DNA of 64,000 bases. Origin: Chitinophaga sp. (GTDB taxonomy: Bacteria; Bacteroidota; Bacteroidia; Chitinophagales; Chitinophagaceae). Numbering within the stretch: position 1 is the first letter of the stretch; every line of letters starts with the position of its first letter. The translations under genes were made by a program, and so were the position numbers. The notes beneath the pieces were generated by a model. The model was given only the letters and a program-made list of their open reading frames with translations, did no database searches and was not told the DNA's origin. Of the stretch, positions 44,446 to 53,704 are shown one piece after another. Location: NCBI RefSeq assembly GCF_019236475.1, contig NZ_JAFAIX010000013.1, positions 682,001-746,000 on the forward strand, read 5' to 3'.

Positions 44446-47400
44446 TTAGAATTTAGCACGCAGACCAACATTGTATGTTCTTGGAATAGGAACAGTACCA
44501 AAGTCAATACCACGCAGCAATGTACTCTGACCTGCAGCGTTCACTTCTGGATCATATCCTTTGTAATTATCCCATGAGAACAGGTTGCGGCCAGCGAGAC
44601 TAACTGTCAGATCGCTAAATCCTTTAATTTTTCCGAAATTATAACTGAGGGCAACTTCACGCAGTTTTACGAAAGAACCATCATCAATTCTGAACTCCTG
44701 GATATTGTAGATACCAGCAATATAGCCTCTTGGCAGCTTACCAAGATCTTCTGCTTCTGCTACCTTACCGTTATCCACACCCTGACGGGTTCTGTAGTCG
44801 GCATTGAATACATCTACCCCCTGCACAATATCCAATTGTGTATGCAAACTCAAACGTTTGTATTTGAAATCGTTGGTAATGGTAGAAGTGTAAGTTGGAT
44901 TAGGATCACCTATTTTTTTGTTCAATACGCTACCAGTAGGCAGACCGTTCGCATCGCGCTGAGGCGTGTATGTCAGCGATGTATTCTGGACACCTTGCTC
45001 TGTCAAAGGAATACCAGCGGCATTTTTGATGATATTACCATTATTGTCTCTTCCAAAGAAAGTTCCATAGAAGAAACCAATTGGCTCATCATTCGCAATG
45101 GCAACAGGCGCACCTCCCACGGTATTAAACAGTACCAGACCACCACCAATATCTACCGCTTTGTTTCTGTTGCGGTTGAAGATGGCTGTCAGATCCCAGG
45201 TGAAATCTTTGGTTCTTACTGGGATAGCATTTAATACTACCTCAAAACCATTGTTCTGGAGAGTTCCGATGTTTGCCTGGTAGTTGCTGAAACCTTTTGT
45301 TGGTGCAATCGCGCGACTGATCAACAGATCTTTTACTTTTTTACGGTAGTAGTTAACGCTAAGGCCTATACGATCACCGAGGAAAGAGAGGTCTGTACCC
45401 ACTTCGATTTCCTGTTGTCTCTCTGGCTTAACATCCGGATTCGTAAAAGTAGCAGGCGATTGGAACGCAGAAGCACCAATGAATGCGGTAGCATTATAAG
45501 TGTTAAAGCGGGCATAGGCTGGAATACCAGTCAAGTTACCGGATTCACCGTAAGCAGCTCTGAGCTTGAAGAGGGTCCACCATTTGGAAATCGCTAAGTT
45601 CTTCCAGTAATCAGCACCAGAAATCACATAGCTACCACTCAACTTACTATACAACTGGTTACGTTCAGACTGTCCGAATACAGAGGATCCATCCAAACGC
45701 AAAGCACCCGTCAAGAACAAGTGATCGCGGTATTTAAAGTTCTGTTGAATGAATTCACCCGCAATGCTCAGCTCAGTACGCTGATCATCGCCAGGAATGA
45801 GGGTAGTGGCTTTGCTTGGCACTTGCACAAAAGGAGGTAAACCTCTACCCTGCTGTAATTGATAACGCATACGCTGATACTGTACAGAATATCCTACCTG
45901 CGTTACGGACGTCAGGTTTTTGTTGATATCTGCGGTATACGTCGCATTCACATCATGGTTGATCATGAAGGAAATGTTATTGGCGGCGCTGGCGTAACCG
46001 TTCTGTGATGGGTCCATTGTTACACCGCCACCAAAGAAACCAGTACTCACAAAGTAGGCATAGGCTGGAATAAAGGTGCTACCATTCTGATAGTAGTTAT
46101 CGATACCCATTTTATAATCGATACTCAGATTCTTGATAGGTCTTAATGTAAGGCCAGCGCCGGCAATCACACGACCCACTGTTTGACCCTGTTGGATATC
46201 GTTGATAATAGATACCGGGTTCACACGACCCAGGTTACCTACTTTCATCAAATTACCAAATTGGTCACGCTGTTGGATATCATAATAGTTACCCAGAATG
46301 GTAATAGAGTTCAGCGGAGAATAGAAAGTATTTCCATCTGGTTTCTCATTAGACTTACTATATACATAGTTCACTGATCCATTGAAGGTCAACCATTTGG
46401 TGATCTCCTGATCGAGGTTCAGGCGGAAGCTATAGCGACTGAAATCGGTATTCTTAATGATACCTTGATTGTAGAAATAACTGGCAGATGCGAAGTATTT
46501 TGTTTTATCCTTTCCACCAGATACAGACACGTTGTTATCTGTACCAACACCTGTACGGAAAATGAAATCCTGGTAATCAAAACGTTTAACAGGGAACTGA
46601 GAAACAACAGCAGGCGTAAGAATATTCTGTGTGGAGTCCTGCGGATTACCACCAAATTTAACAGGAGCCATGTTCTGGTCCAGTTTCTTACGCAACTGGT
46701 TTACATTGAAGCTAGTAGAGAAGGAAACAACTGGTTTGCCTTCCGCGCCTCTTTTAGTGAAGATCTGCACTACGCCAGCGTTTGCACGGGAACCGTAGAT
46801 CGCAGCGGCAGCAGCGCCATTCAACACCTCGATGTGGTCAATATCATCCGGGTTGATATCGGAGATACGGCTTTGTCCCACATTACCTACAAACGTACCC
46901 CCGTTATAGTTAGGATCGGAGTTGGTAACACGAGTAGTACTGTTATCGATGATAACCCCATCCACGATGTACAACGGTTCGGTAGAACCACTAACGGTAC
47001 TGATACCACGTAGTTTTACAGACATGGCGCCAGATGGATCACCAGAGTTCTGCACAATCTGCGCACCAGCAGTTTTACCTTGCAGTGCAGCCAGTACGTT
47101 GCCGGTAGATCCCTGATTCAACGCATCTGCTTTCACCGTACTGATATAACTTCCCAACTGTTTACGAGTAGTACCTTGAGAAGTACCAGTTACTACCACT
47201 TCATCCAGTTTGGATACGGATTCTTCCATTGTCATATTCACAGTGGCATTACCGCTGGCGCCTACTGTTACTGTTTGTTGATGCTGCTGAAAACCGATAC
47301 CAGAAAATATCAGGGTATAAGTACCTGCAGGTTGTGTAAGACGAATGGTATATTTTCCATCCACGTCGGTGGATGCACCCTGAGAAGTATTTTTTACAGC

Positions 47401-47553
47401 TACTGTAATCCCAGGTAATGGCGTACCCTTGTTATCGGATACCTTTCCCGAAATAACAGTTTGCGCAGATGCCGCCAGGGACATGCAGCAGAATAGCAGA
47501 AAGAGCAACATGGAGCGCGGACACGCTGCTCGCTTGATTCGGAGCAATTTCAT
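44446..47553 (-). CDS. SusC/RagA TonB-dependent receptor, second locus
   Basis: A 1035-residue receptor: signal peptide (1-30), carboxypeptidase-regulatory domain (ISGKVSDNKGTPLPGITVAV), plug (DINPDDIDHIEVLNGAAAAAI) and barrel. There is no STN domain, so it is not wired to a FecR/sigma pair, unlike the locus at 31076-36072. It forms the import channel with the downstream SusD. Confidence 0.95.
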   Translation of the reverse strand: MKLLRIKRAACPRSMLLFLLFCCMSLAASAQTVISGKVSDNKGTPLPGITVAVKNTSQGASTDVDGKYTIRLTQPAGTYTLIFSGIGFQQHQQTVTVGASGNATVNMTMEESVSKLDEVVVTGTSQGTTRKQLGSYISTVKADALNQGSTGNVLAALQGKTAGAQIVQNSGDPSGAMSVKLRGISTVSGSTEPLYIVDGVIIDNSTTRVTNSDPNYNGGTFVGNVGQSRISDINPDDIDHIEVLNGAAAAAIYGSRANAGVVQIFTKRGAEGKPVVSFSTSFNVNQLRKKLDQNMAPVKFGGNPQDSTQNILTPAVVSQFPVKRFDYQDFIFRTGVGTDNNVSVSGGKDKTKYFASASYFYNQGIIKNTDFSRYSFRLNLDQEITKWLTFNGSVNYVYSKSNEKPDGNTFYSPLNSITILGNYYDIQQRDQFGNLMKVGNLGRVNPVSIINDIQQGQTVGRVIAGAGLTLRPIKNLSIDYKMGIDNYYQNGSTFIPAYAYFVSTGFFGGGVTMDPSQNGYASAANNISFMINHDVNATYTADINKNLTSVTQVGYSVQYQRMRYQLQQGRGLPPFVQVPSKATTLIPGDDQRTELSIAGEFIQQNFKYRDHLFLTGALRLDGSSVFGQSERNQLYSKLSGSYVISGADYWKNLAISKWWTLFKLRAAYGESGNLTGIPAYARFNTYNATAFIGASAFQSPATFTNPDVKPERQQEIEVGTDLSFLGDRIGLSVNYYRKKVKDLLISRAIAPTKGFSNYQANIGTLQNNGFEVVLNAIPVRTKDFTWDLTAIFNRNRNKAVDIGGGLVLFNTVGGAPVAIANDEPIGFFYGTFFGRDNNGNIIKNAAGIPLTEQGVQNTSLTYTPQRDANGLPTGSVLNKKIGDPNPTYTSTITNDFKYKRLSLHTQLDIVQGVDVFNADYRTRQGVDNGKVAEAEDLGKLPRGYIAGIYNIQEFRIDDGSFVKLREVALSYNFGKIKGFSDLTVSLAGRNLFSWDNYKGYDPEVNAAGQSTLLRGIDFGTVPIPRTYNVGLRAKF

Positions 47554-47654
47554 AATTGTTGTTTAGACTTGTTGATAAATGGGTGGCCTTTTATTACCCC
47601 CAGGCAAAGCAGTTGGAAATAAATCGAATAGTGGCGCAATTACAGGATGTTCTA

Positions 47655-48401
47655 CTACAATATTTTTACACCCTTCTTGCTGTACGGTATTAATTTCTTT
47701 GCCTTTGGCTGTAATTCAGTGATTAAAATATCTATTGCATCTATATCACATACTTTTAAACGATCTGTTGTATCTACTTTTTCCGAGATCGACAACGCGA
47801 CAATCTTGCGGGAAGTCGCAATCATGGCCTTTTTTACTTGCACCACTTCCCAGTCATTATCTGTCAGGCCTGCTTCAGCATCAATTGCATTCACACCGAG
47901 AAAACATAAATCAGCTCGAATATTCATGATTTTGGTAATCGCCTCTCCGCCTACAGTGATTTTGGAATCTTTCGCTAGCCTGTCGCCTATAACAATAACT
48001 TCAATATTTGGATGATTGGAATATTCAAATGCGGCCGGCAAACTAACTGTTATAAATGTAGCACGTAGCTCTGGTGGTAATATCCTCGCCAACTCCATAA
48101 TGGTAGTACCACCTGTTGTCAACACAAACATGCCATCATGTATCAATTGCACCGCCTTCATCGCAATCGTGCGTTTTTCTGCAACTGCATATACATCCCT
48201 GGATGCTATCCCCTGGTGGTAGGAGTTAGACAACGCTCCACCATGTACTTTCAGGATTTTACCTTCCCGGGCCAACTCCATCAGATCCCTACGTATAGTA
48301 TCCTCTGATACTTGTATCTGCTCACTCAAATGTGAAGACAGTACTTTATTATGCAGATTTACTTGATGAAGTATATATGCCTGGCGTTCTTCTTTTAACA
48401 T
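47655..48401 (-). CDS. DeoR/GlpR family transcriptional regulator
   Basis: A 248-residue regulator. The N-terminal helix-turn-helix (VSEDTIRRDLMELAREGKI) is typical of DeoR, and the C-terminal domain binds a phosphorylated sugar (LTTGGTTIMELARILP, FLGVNAIDAEAGLTDND). It usually represses a neighbouring sugar gene cluster until the phosphosugar appears. It lies between the GH9 fusion and SusC on the same strand, so both are possible targets. Confidence 0.92.
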   Translation of the reverse strand: MLKEERQAYILHQVNLHNKVLSSHLSEQIQVSEDTIRRDLMELAREGKILKVHGGALSNSYHQGIASRDVYAVAEKRTIAMKAVQLIHDGMFVLTTGGTTIMELARILPPELRATFITVSLPAAFEYSNHPNIEVIVIGDRLAKDSKITVGGEAITKIMNIRADLCFLGVNAIDAEAGLTDNDWEVVQVKKAMIATSRKIVALSISEKVDTTDRLKVCDIDAIDILITELQPKAKKLIPYSKKGVKIL

Positions 48402-48487
48402 GGATCAGGAATCTTCCGTCAAATTCGGCAAAAAAATGCATCAATCCAAATATAAACCAGCAAAAATTTGCAGGTTCATGCCGGAAT

Positions 48488-50953
48488 CTACTTTTCTAGT
48501 AGACTATCCACCCGCTCAAAGCGGTATCCACGCTCCTTTAATGCGGCAATCAATGCCGGTAATTGATTATAAAATTTGTCTTTCCGACGAGGATCTGTTC
48601 CAATATGTAGTAATAACACAAAACCATTCAATCCGGTTGGGTGGTTGGACTCATATTCTAAAATTGAGGTCATTATTTGTTGGGAACTCACATAATTTTT
48701 CTCAGGAGGATACGTGTAATCTGCATTGGAACGCGTGCCTGGCGTGAAGTTCACCAGTTGCAGTCCCGCTTCGTGCGTCCATGCAGCGATGGTATCATTA
48801 TACCATTCATAAGGCGGTAGAAAATAATGGGCAGCCGACTTACTAATCCCTGCTTGTTGCATCTGCCGATACACCGCATCCAGATCATTCCGGAAGGTTT
48901 CTTTTGTCACCAGCAGACTATCCCTATTTTTCCAATCGCAGTACAGCAAATGCTTGTCGGAGTGCGGTCCTAGGTAATGACCGTCTTTTTTCAACTGTTG
49001 AATCACTGCCGGATATTGCCGATAAAAATTACCTGTCAGGAAGAAAGACGCAGGCGTTGCGGTTTTTTGCAGGGTTTTACGAATAGCCGTAGCACCATCT
49101 GCAAATGTATCGCCGGTAAATACAATAGCCAGGCGTTTGCGCGTAGTATCGCCGCGGATGATAGCCCCGGCGGATGTTTTTAGGGAGACACGATGTCCGT
49201 CGGCCATAGCCGCCAATAAATAAACCAGGGAAGCGGTTCCATCCATAGTAGGTTCATTGGTGCTGTAATCGCCTACATCATCATGGTATACGGCCAGCTC
49301 ACTCTGGAAATCGGCATAGGCATCGGGCTTGGATAAACGAATTCCGATTAGGTTTTTATAAATCGCGGTATACACAGGACCGTCTACCAGCGCGCCATCC
49401 ACAGGGTAATGGCCAATCGCGGAAAACGCGGAATGCGGATCTTCCGGCGTATCCCCATGTGCCGGCAAACCATATACCATGCTCGTCCCCCATGGATTAC
49501 AGCCAAATATCCAATCTACGTTGGCCTGTTCCAGTTGGGAGAAGCTGTTGTCTCCCGTCAACTGACGATACCAATAACATTGAATGGCAAATGAAACAGT
49601 CAGGTTATTACTGCACCAAATAAACGGAATGGCCCTATAGAAGGCGTTTTGCTTCGCTTTATTCCATACCCGATCGATCCCCTCTTTATAATAACCCATG
49701 ATCTCTTTTCTTTCCGCTCCCGCTAAGGATTTGGCCAGCTCATAATGTCCAATATTGATAAACGGATACCACTGGTAATGATTGGCGGTATCTTTTCCCA
49801 ACCAAGGCGTGATTTTCTCCATAGCGGAATACTGCAACGCATCATGGCGGAATTGATCAGACTTATTTCCTTCATAAATAGCGGCTGCGGCCAACTCCAT
49901 ATCATCAGACCAGTTGTCTTCTGCATATATATAAGGAGAAACCACGGAGGCAGTCTGGCAAACACCCGGCTGACGTACGCCCATCGCATAAGCGGATTGT
50001 GAACGCTGCTTCAATAAAGCCACATACGCCGGATCACGATCCTGTATCAGCAAAGATCCCAATGCAAAAGCACTGGCAAATTTCCCCGCCGTAGATGCGA
50101 CACCGGTAGACCTATTCTTATATTTCCCTAACCCTTGTGGCTGGCCTGTACAGAAATACACGGGTCTCTCAAAACCCTTTCCATAAAACGGATCTTCTTT
50201 GGGTAAACGCAAACCTTTATGATCGCGGTCGTCCGCGATTTGGTTGAACATAATATTATCTGCTGGATGCATTTTCAGCAGCCAATCCAGGCCCCAACGG
50301 GCCTCGTCCAGGATATCCGGAGCGCCATTCGCGCCGGGCAATCCATTCGCGGCATATTGATCGGAAAATACTTGTGGAAAATCGCGGTAAGCTGCCAGTA
50401 AATGCCAAGTGGCATTGGCGGAAGTGGTCACATATTGTAGATAATCGGTGGCATCATGCCAGCCCCCTGCTACAGCTATGTGGGTACTATCTGGCATAGG
50501 CCCGTACATCGTATAGCCGTCGTGGGTATGACAGGAATCTCGGAGATACGGATTAAACCAACTCCGCTGCTGACGCATATAACGCAAACAAAAATCGGCA
50601 GCGCCCGCATAAACGTCTGCGCCTATACGAAAATAAGGAGAACGGGCGTTCGCAGCTTTTAACTGGTAAACGCCCGGTTTATTGAATTTACTAAAATCAA
50701 GCCGAGCCGTATGCAGAAACGGACCATATACACCAAAGTCTTTGCCTGCCACCGCCGTAAAAACCACTTTGCCAGAAACACTGTCAATGAGTTGAAAATC
50801 TTTTGGGAAAGGCATTTCTTTCGCACCAAACACCGCCACCTTGGTGCCTGTAGGCAGATATCCCAGTTGATTGATACGTATCCATTGCTGTTGTGCAGCT
50901 ACTTGCAACACAGTAAAAAGGCACAGTTGTATACAAAATATTAGTTTTCTCAT
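48488..50953 (-). CDS. GH9 glycosidase fused to a NodB-like deacetylase
   Basis: An 821-residue exported protein with a signal peptide (1-20). Residues 22-110 are the CelD-like immunoglobulin domain of GH9 enzymes; 115-585 the GH9 (alpha/alpha)6 barrel with GGWHDATDY (catalytic Asp region) and TNEPTMDGTASLVY (acid Glu). Residues 605-821 form a NodB/CE4 domain with FTGDTFADG (motif 1), HSDKH (motif 2), LPPY (motif 3) and LLLHIG (motif 5). The join is continuous in frame. A glucanase or glucosaminidase plus a deacetylase suggests an N-acetylated or O-acetylated beta-glycan. The substrate is not settled by sequence. Confidence 0.88.
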   Translation of the reverse strand: MRKLIFCIQLCLFTVLQVAAQQQWIRINQLGYLPTGTKVAVFGAKEMPFPKDFQLIDSVSGKVVFTAVAGKDFGVYGPFLHTARLDFSKFNKPGVYQLKAANARSPYFRIGADVYAGAADFCLRYMRQQRSWFNPYLRDSCHTHDGYTMYGPMPDSTHIAVAGGWHDATDYLQYVTTSANATWHLLAAYRDFPQVFSDQYAANGLPGANGAPDILDEARWGLDWLLKMHPADNIMFNQIADDRDHKGLRLPKEDPFYGKGFERPVYFCTGQPQGLGKYKNRSTGVASTAGKFASAFALGSLLIQDRDPAYVALLKQRSQSAYAMGVRQPGVCQTASVVSPYIYAEDNWSDDMELAAAAIYEGNKSDQFRHDALQYSAMEKITPWLGKDTANHYQWYPFINIGHYELAKSLAGAERKEIMGYYKEGIDRVWNKAKQNAFYRAIPFIWCSNNLTVSFAIQCYWYRQLTGDNSFSQLEQANVDWIFGCNPWGTSMVYGLPAHGDTPEDPHSAFSAIGHYPVDGALVDGPVYTAIYKNLIGIRLSKPDAYADFQSELAVYHDDVGDYSTNEPTMDGTASLVYLLAAMADGHRVSLKTSAGAIIRGDTTRKRLAIVFTGDTFADGATAIRKTLQKTATPASFFLTGNFYRQYPAVIQQLKKDGHYLGPHSDKHLLYCDWKNRDSLLVTKETFRNDLDAVYRQMQQAGISKSAAHYFLPPYEWYNDTIAAWTHEAGLQLVNFTPGTRSNADYTYPPEKNYVSSQQIMTSILEYESNHPTGLNGFVLLLHIGTDPRRKDKFYNQLPALIAALKERGYRFERVDSLLEK

Positions 50954-51024
50954 AAGCGTCCGTGGATTAGGCGAATAAAGCTATAAAACTTTCTTCACCG
51001 AATCAATGCGGGCTTTATGAGCGG

Positions 51025-52170
51025 CTACCATTTTACATTATAGAGGAATTCCAGTTGCTGCTGTGTGACCCTATTAGGCACCATGCGCACCATGAAGTCG
51101 CGGAAGGAAGCGGCCAGAGACCCTTTCCAATTGGTGATCATCGCCAATTGCCAGGATACACCTACTACTTTTTGTACACGTGCAATACGGCTTTCCTGGT
51201 ATAATTTAAAGGCAGCGGCCGTTGATTTCGTTTGTGCAAGACAGTTAGATAACATCAATGCGTCCTCAATAGCCTGACTCGCACCTTGGCCAAGGTTTGG
51301 CGTGGTAGCATGGGCCGCGTCTCCCAGTAATACTACTTTGTCTTTATACCAAGTATTGATGGGCTTAATATCGTATAGGTCTGCACGTATCAACATCTCC
51401 GGACGCAGTGCTGCCGCTACTTTCGGCATATTGCCATAGAAAGGCGCCAGTTGTTTTTGCATAAAGGCAATCGCTTCTTCATCCGTAAACGCTTTGCCGG
51501 CAGGCATCTTGCTGGTAAACCAAAAATAAACACGGCCACCATCAATTTGTGCATAAGAAGCGCGCAGCCCGTTTCCATTTCCCCAAACTTCCACTGCATT
51601 CTCCCGCTCTTCTTTGGACAGCGTCATCGGGATGATAGCCCGCCAGCAGGTTTGCCCGGAGTAACGATATTGGGCTGGTGTAATATATGTCTCCCTAACA
51701 ACAGATCTAATACCATCGGCGCCAATCAGGAAATCGCCACTGGCGGAACTTCCATCCTCAAAGTAAGCGGTAACCCCATTTGCATGCTGTTGCAAAGTGG
51801 TAAACTTCTTTCCCCACTGGATTTCTTTTGCCACCTCATCCACCAGTAATTGCTGCAAGGTAGCCCTATGCAACAACTGTGCGCCTTGCCCGTAATGATC
51901 GCGGATATAAGCATTACTGATATGCTGCAATACTTTGCCTTTGTAATTGCGTACGAATATATTTTCCGGGAAGACAGCCAGTTCCCGAATGGCTTTTCCT
52001 ACTCCCAGTCGCTCGTAAACCGTCATGGCATTGCCTCCTAGCATTATGCCAGCGCCTACTGCCTTACATGCTGGTGCAGCATCAAATATTTCATAGTCAA
52101 TCCCCTGCTGTTGCAGTGCTATTGCTGTGGTGAGACCGCCAATACCGGCCCCGATGATAATCGCCTTCAT
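51025..52170 (-). CDS. FAD-dependent monooxygenase, TetX/PHBH-like
   Basis: A 381-residue enzyme starting MKAIIIGAGIGGLTTAIALQ, with the Rossmann GxGxxG. It has the DG motif (GDFLIGADGIRSVVRE) and the second FAD motif GDAAHATTPNLGQGASQAIEDA. It uses NAD(P)H and O2 to hydroxylate an aromatic or polycyclic substrate. Antibiotic-inactivating TetX proteins share this layout, but no specific substrate can be read off. The start is set by the promoter box at 52192-52199; an in-frame ATG at 52215 is upstream of the likely transcript. Confidence 0.9.
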   Translation of the reverse strand: MKAIIIGAGIGGLTTAIALQQQGIDYEIFDAAPACKAVGAGIMLGGNAMTVYERLGVGKAIRELAVFPENIFVRNYKGKVLQHISNAYIRDHYGQGAQLLHRATLQQLLVDEVAKEIQWGKKFTTLQQHANGVTAYFEDGSSASGDFLIGADGIRSVVRETYITPAQYRYSGQTCWRAIIPMTLSKEERENAVEVWGNGNGLRASYAQIDGGRVYFWFTSKMPAGKAFTDEEAIAFMQKQLAPFYGNMPKVAAALRPEMLIRADLYDIKPINTWYKDKVVLLGDAAHATTPNLGQGASQAIEDALMLSNCLAQTKSTAAAFKLYQESRIARVQKVVGVSWQLAMITNWKGSLAASFRDFMVRMVPNRVTQQQLEFLYNVKW

Positions 52171-52191
52171 ATCATGAGCATTAATCTGACA

Positions 52192-52237
52192 CAAAGATAA
52201 GTACAGAAAATTCAAATTAGGACATTTGGCCTAATTT
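52192..52237 (-). promoter_or_regulatory. Promoter and palindrome between divergent genes
   Basis: On the minus strand, TATCTTTG (52192-52199) is an exact -7 box for the monooxygenase. The inverted repeat AAATTAGG (52214-52221) and CCTAATTT (52230-52237) lies just upstream, where a repressor could also act on the divergent + gene at 52281. Confidence 0.5.
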
Positions 52238-52280
52238 ATTTTTAATTTTAACAAATGCTGCAAATGCCTAGTTTTGGCAT

Positions 52281-52664
52281 ATGAAAGATTTCAAGAAACA
52301 TTTCATTGTGCGGGCCACACCAGAGGAAGTGTATGCCGCCCTGACAAATCCCGCCACTATTCAGTTATGGAGTGGGGAAAAAGCGGAGATGTCCACAGAA
52401 CCGGGCTCAGAGTTTTCTCTCTGGGAAGATAGTATTGTGGGCCGTAACCTGGAATTTGAAGAAGGTAAGAAGATTGTGCAGGAATGGTATTTTGGAGAAG
52501 AAGAGGAAACGCCGTCTATCGTTACCATCCTTTTGCATCCTGATAAAAAAGGTACAGATGTGGAATTACGCCATACCAATATTCCGGATGAAGCGTATGA
52601 AGATATCACCGAAGGCTGGGTAGATCAGTATTTCGGGGCGATTATTGATTTTTATAAAGATTAA
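52281..52664 (+). CDS. SRPBCC (AHSA1/START-like) domain protein
   Basis: A 127-residue single-domain protein: KKHFIVRATPEEVYAALTNP at the N-terminus, LWSGEKAEMSTEPGSEFSLWED in the first sheet, and the C-terminal helix EGWVDQYFGAIIDFY. The START-like pocket probably binds a hydrophobic small molecule. It is divergent from the monooxygenase, sharing the intergenic palindrome, so the two may respond to the same compound. Confidence 0.82.
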   Translation: MKDFKKHFIVRATPEEVYAALTNPATIQLWSGEKAEMSTEPGSEFSLWEDSIVGRNLEFEEGKKIVQEWYFGEEEETPSIVTILLHPDKKGTDVELRHTNIPDEAYEDITEGWVDQYFGAIIDFYKD

Positions 52665-52668
52665 TATT

Positions 52669-52965
52669 TGGGCTTGCAAAGCAGCAAAGAGTTGTGATTT
52701 GCTGTTTTGCTCGCAAAGGCGCAAAGGATAATAAGGATTATGTTTTGTTGTTTTTAGACCGCAAAGGCAATTTGCAGTAGAACCTCTCCTGGATACATTA
52801 TGTAATTACCAGTATAGTTTAATAGTAATTTTATACTTTGCGCGCTACAAACAGCAAAACATAATTAAACAACAAAACTTAGTCCTTTATTTCTTTGCGA
52901 CTTTGCGTGAAATATAACAAAACATAATCATTTGCTGCCTTGCTGCTTTGTAAGAAAAACATCCG
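52669..52965. repeat. Long imperfect inverted repeat rich in GCAAAG
   Basis: Left arm about 52674-52752 (CTTGCAAAGCAGCAAAGAG, CGCAAAGGCGCAAAGG, ATTATGTTTTGTTG). The reverse complement occurs on the right at about 52876-52963 (CTTTGCGACTTTGCG, AAAACATAATC, TTGCTGCTTTGTAAG). The arms match over most of their length with gaps. The gap holds no gene; this looks like a noncoding mobile or intergenic repeat. Confidence 0.6.
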
Positions 52966-52995
52966 CGAAAAATCAGCACCGAGGGCGCCTTCCAC

Positions 52996-53637
52996 CTATA
53001 TCTCTTCCTGGTAAGGGAAACTACTATCCATCCATTGGAAATTAATTTCCGCTTCGAGGATGTCTCGCAATTCAGCGCTGGTCAGCGCTCCTTTTTCAAA
53101 AGTTGATTTTACTATTGCTTGTTGACGCTCCGTCAGGTAAGGTGCATGCGATTGCAGCCATTTTTGGCAGTTATCGGCAAAATCCCCTATCGTAAGCAGG
53201 CCAGGATACGTGGTGCTCATATCTGTTACCGCTTCCAGCATTTGCAGGAAAATGAAATCCTGTAGGTTCTTAGCGAGGATACATGCTTCATTGGCATCAT
53301 GCCATACCATTACGACAGGTACATCTTCTCCATCTTGGAGATTATAATATAATGCAAACCAGTCGCCCGCTCCTGAAGTAGCAATGGGTACAAATTTATG
53401 TATCGGATCGGCGAAGAGCATTCCCTCTTCCATGTAATCCGCTACCATGCTGGTGTTGAGTAATTCCAGGTCGTTGGCGTACAGTAATAAAGGTGGATGC
53501 TCCTTCAGCGTGGGTAGTACTTGTTTATACCACTCCGGGCCGAAGGCGCCCCAGTTCAGCATACCGTCTGCATATAATTGTTTATATAGTGCAGGGTATC
53601 TAAAGTTGTGCAACTGTTCAATTTCTTCGGGACGCAT
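52996..53637 (-). CDS. SMI1/KNR4 (SUKH-like) family protein
   Basis: A 213-residue protein. LYANDLELLNTSMVADYMEEG, the segment HKFVPIATSGAGDWFALYYN and VVMVWHDANEACILAKNLQDFI give the SUKH fold's order: a glycine/aspartate turn, then WHD, then a helix. SUKH proteins are often immunity proteins for secreted toxins, but no toxin gene is adjacent, so it may be an orphan or serve another role. Confidence 0.65.
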   Translation of the reverse strand: MRPEEIEQLHNFRYPALYKQLYADGMLNWGAFGPEWYKQVLPTLKEHPPLLLYANDLELLNTSMVADYMEEGMLFADPIHKFVPIATSGAGDWFALYYNLQDGEDVPVVMVWHDANEACILAKNLQDFIFLQMLEAVTDMSTTYPGLLTIGDFADNCQKWLQSHAPYLTERQQAIVKSTFEKGALTSAELRDILEAEINFQWMDSSFPYQEEI

Positions 53638-53704
53638 AATAAGTCTTGATAATACCGGTTTTTCAGCGGCGTCAAGTTACTCACTTTGCAGAAAAAACGC
53701 CAAA

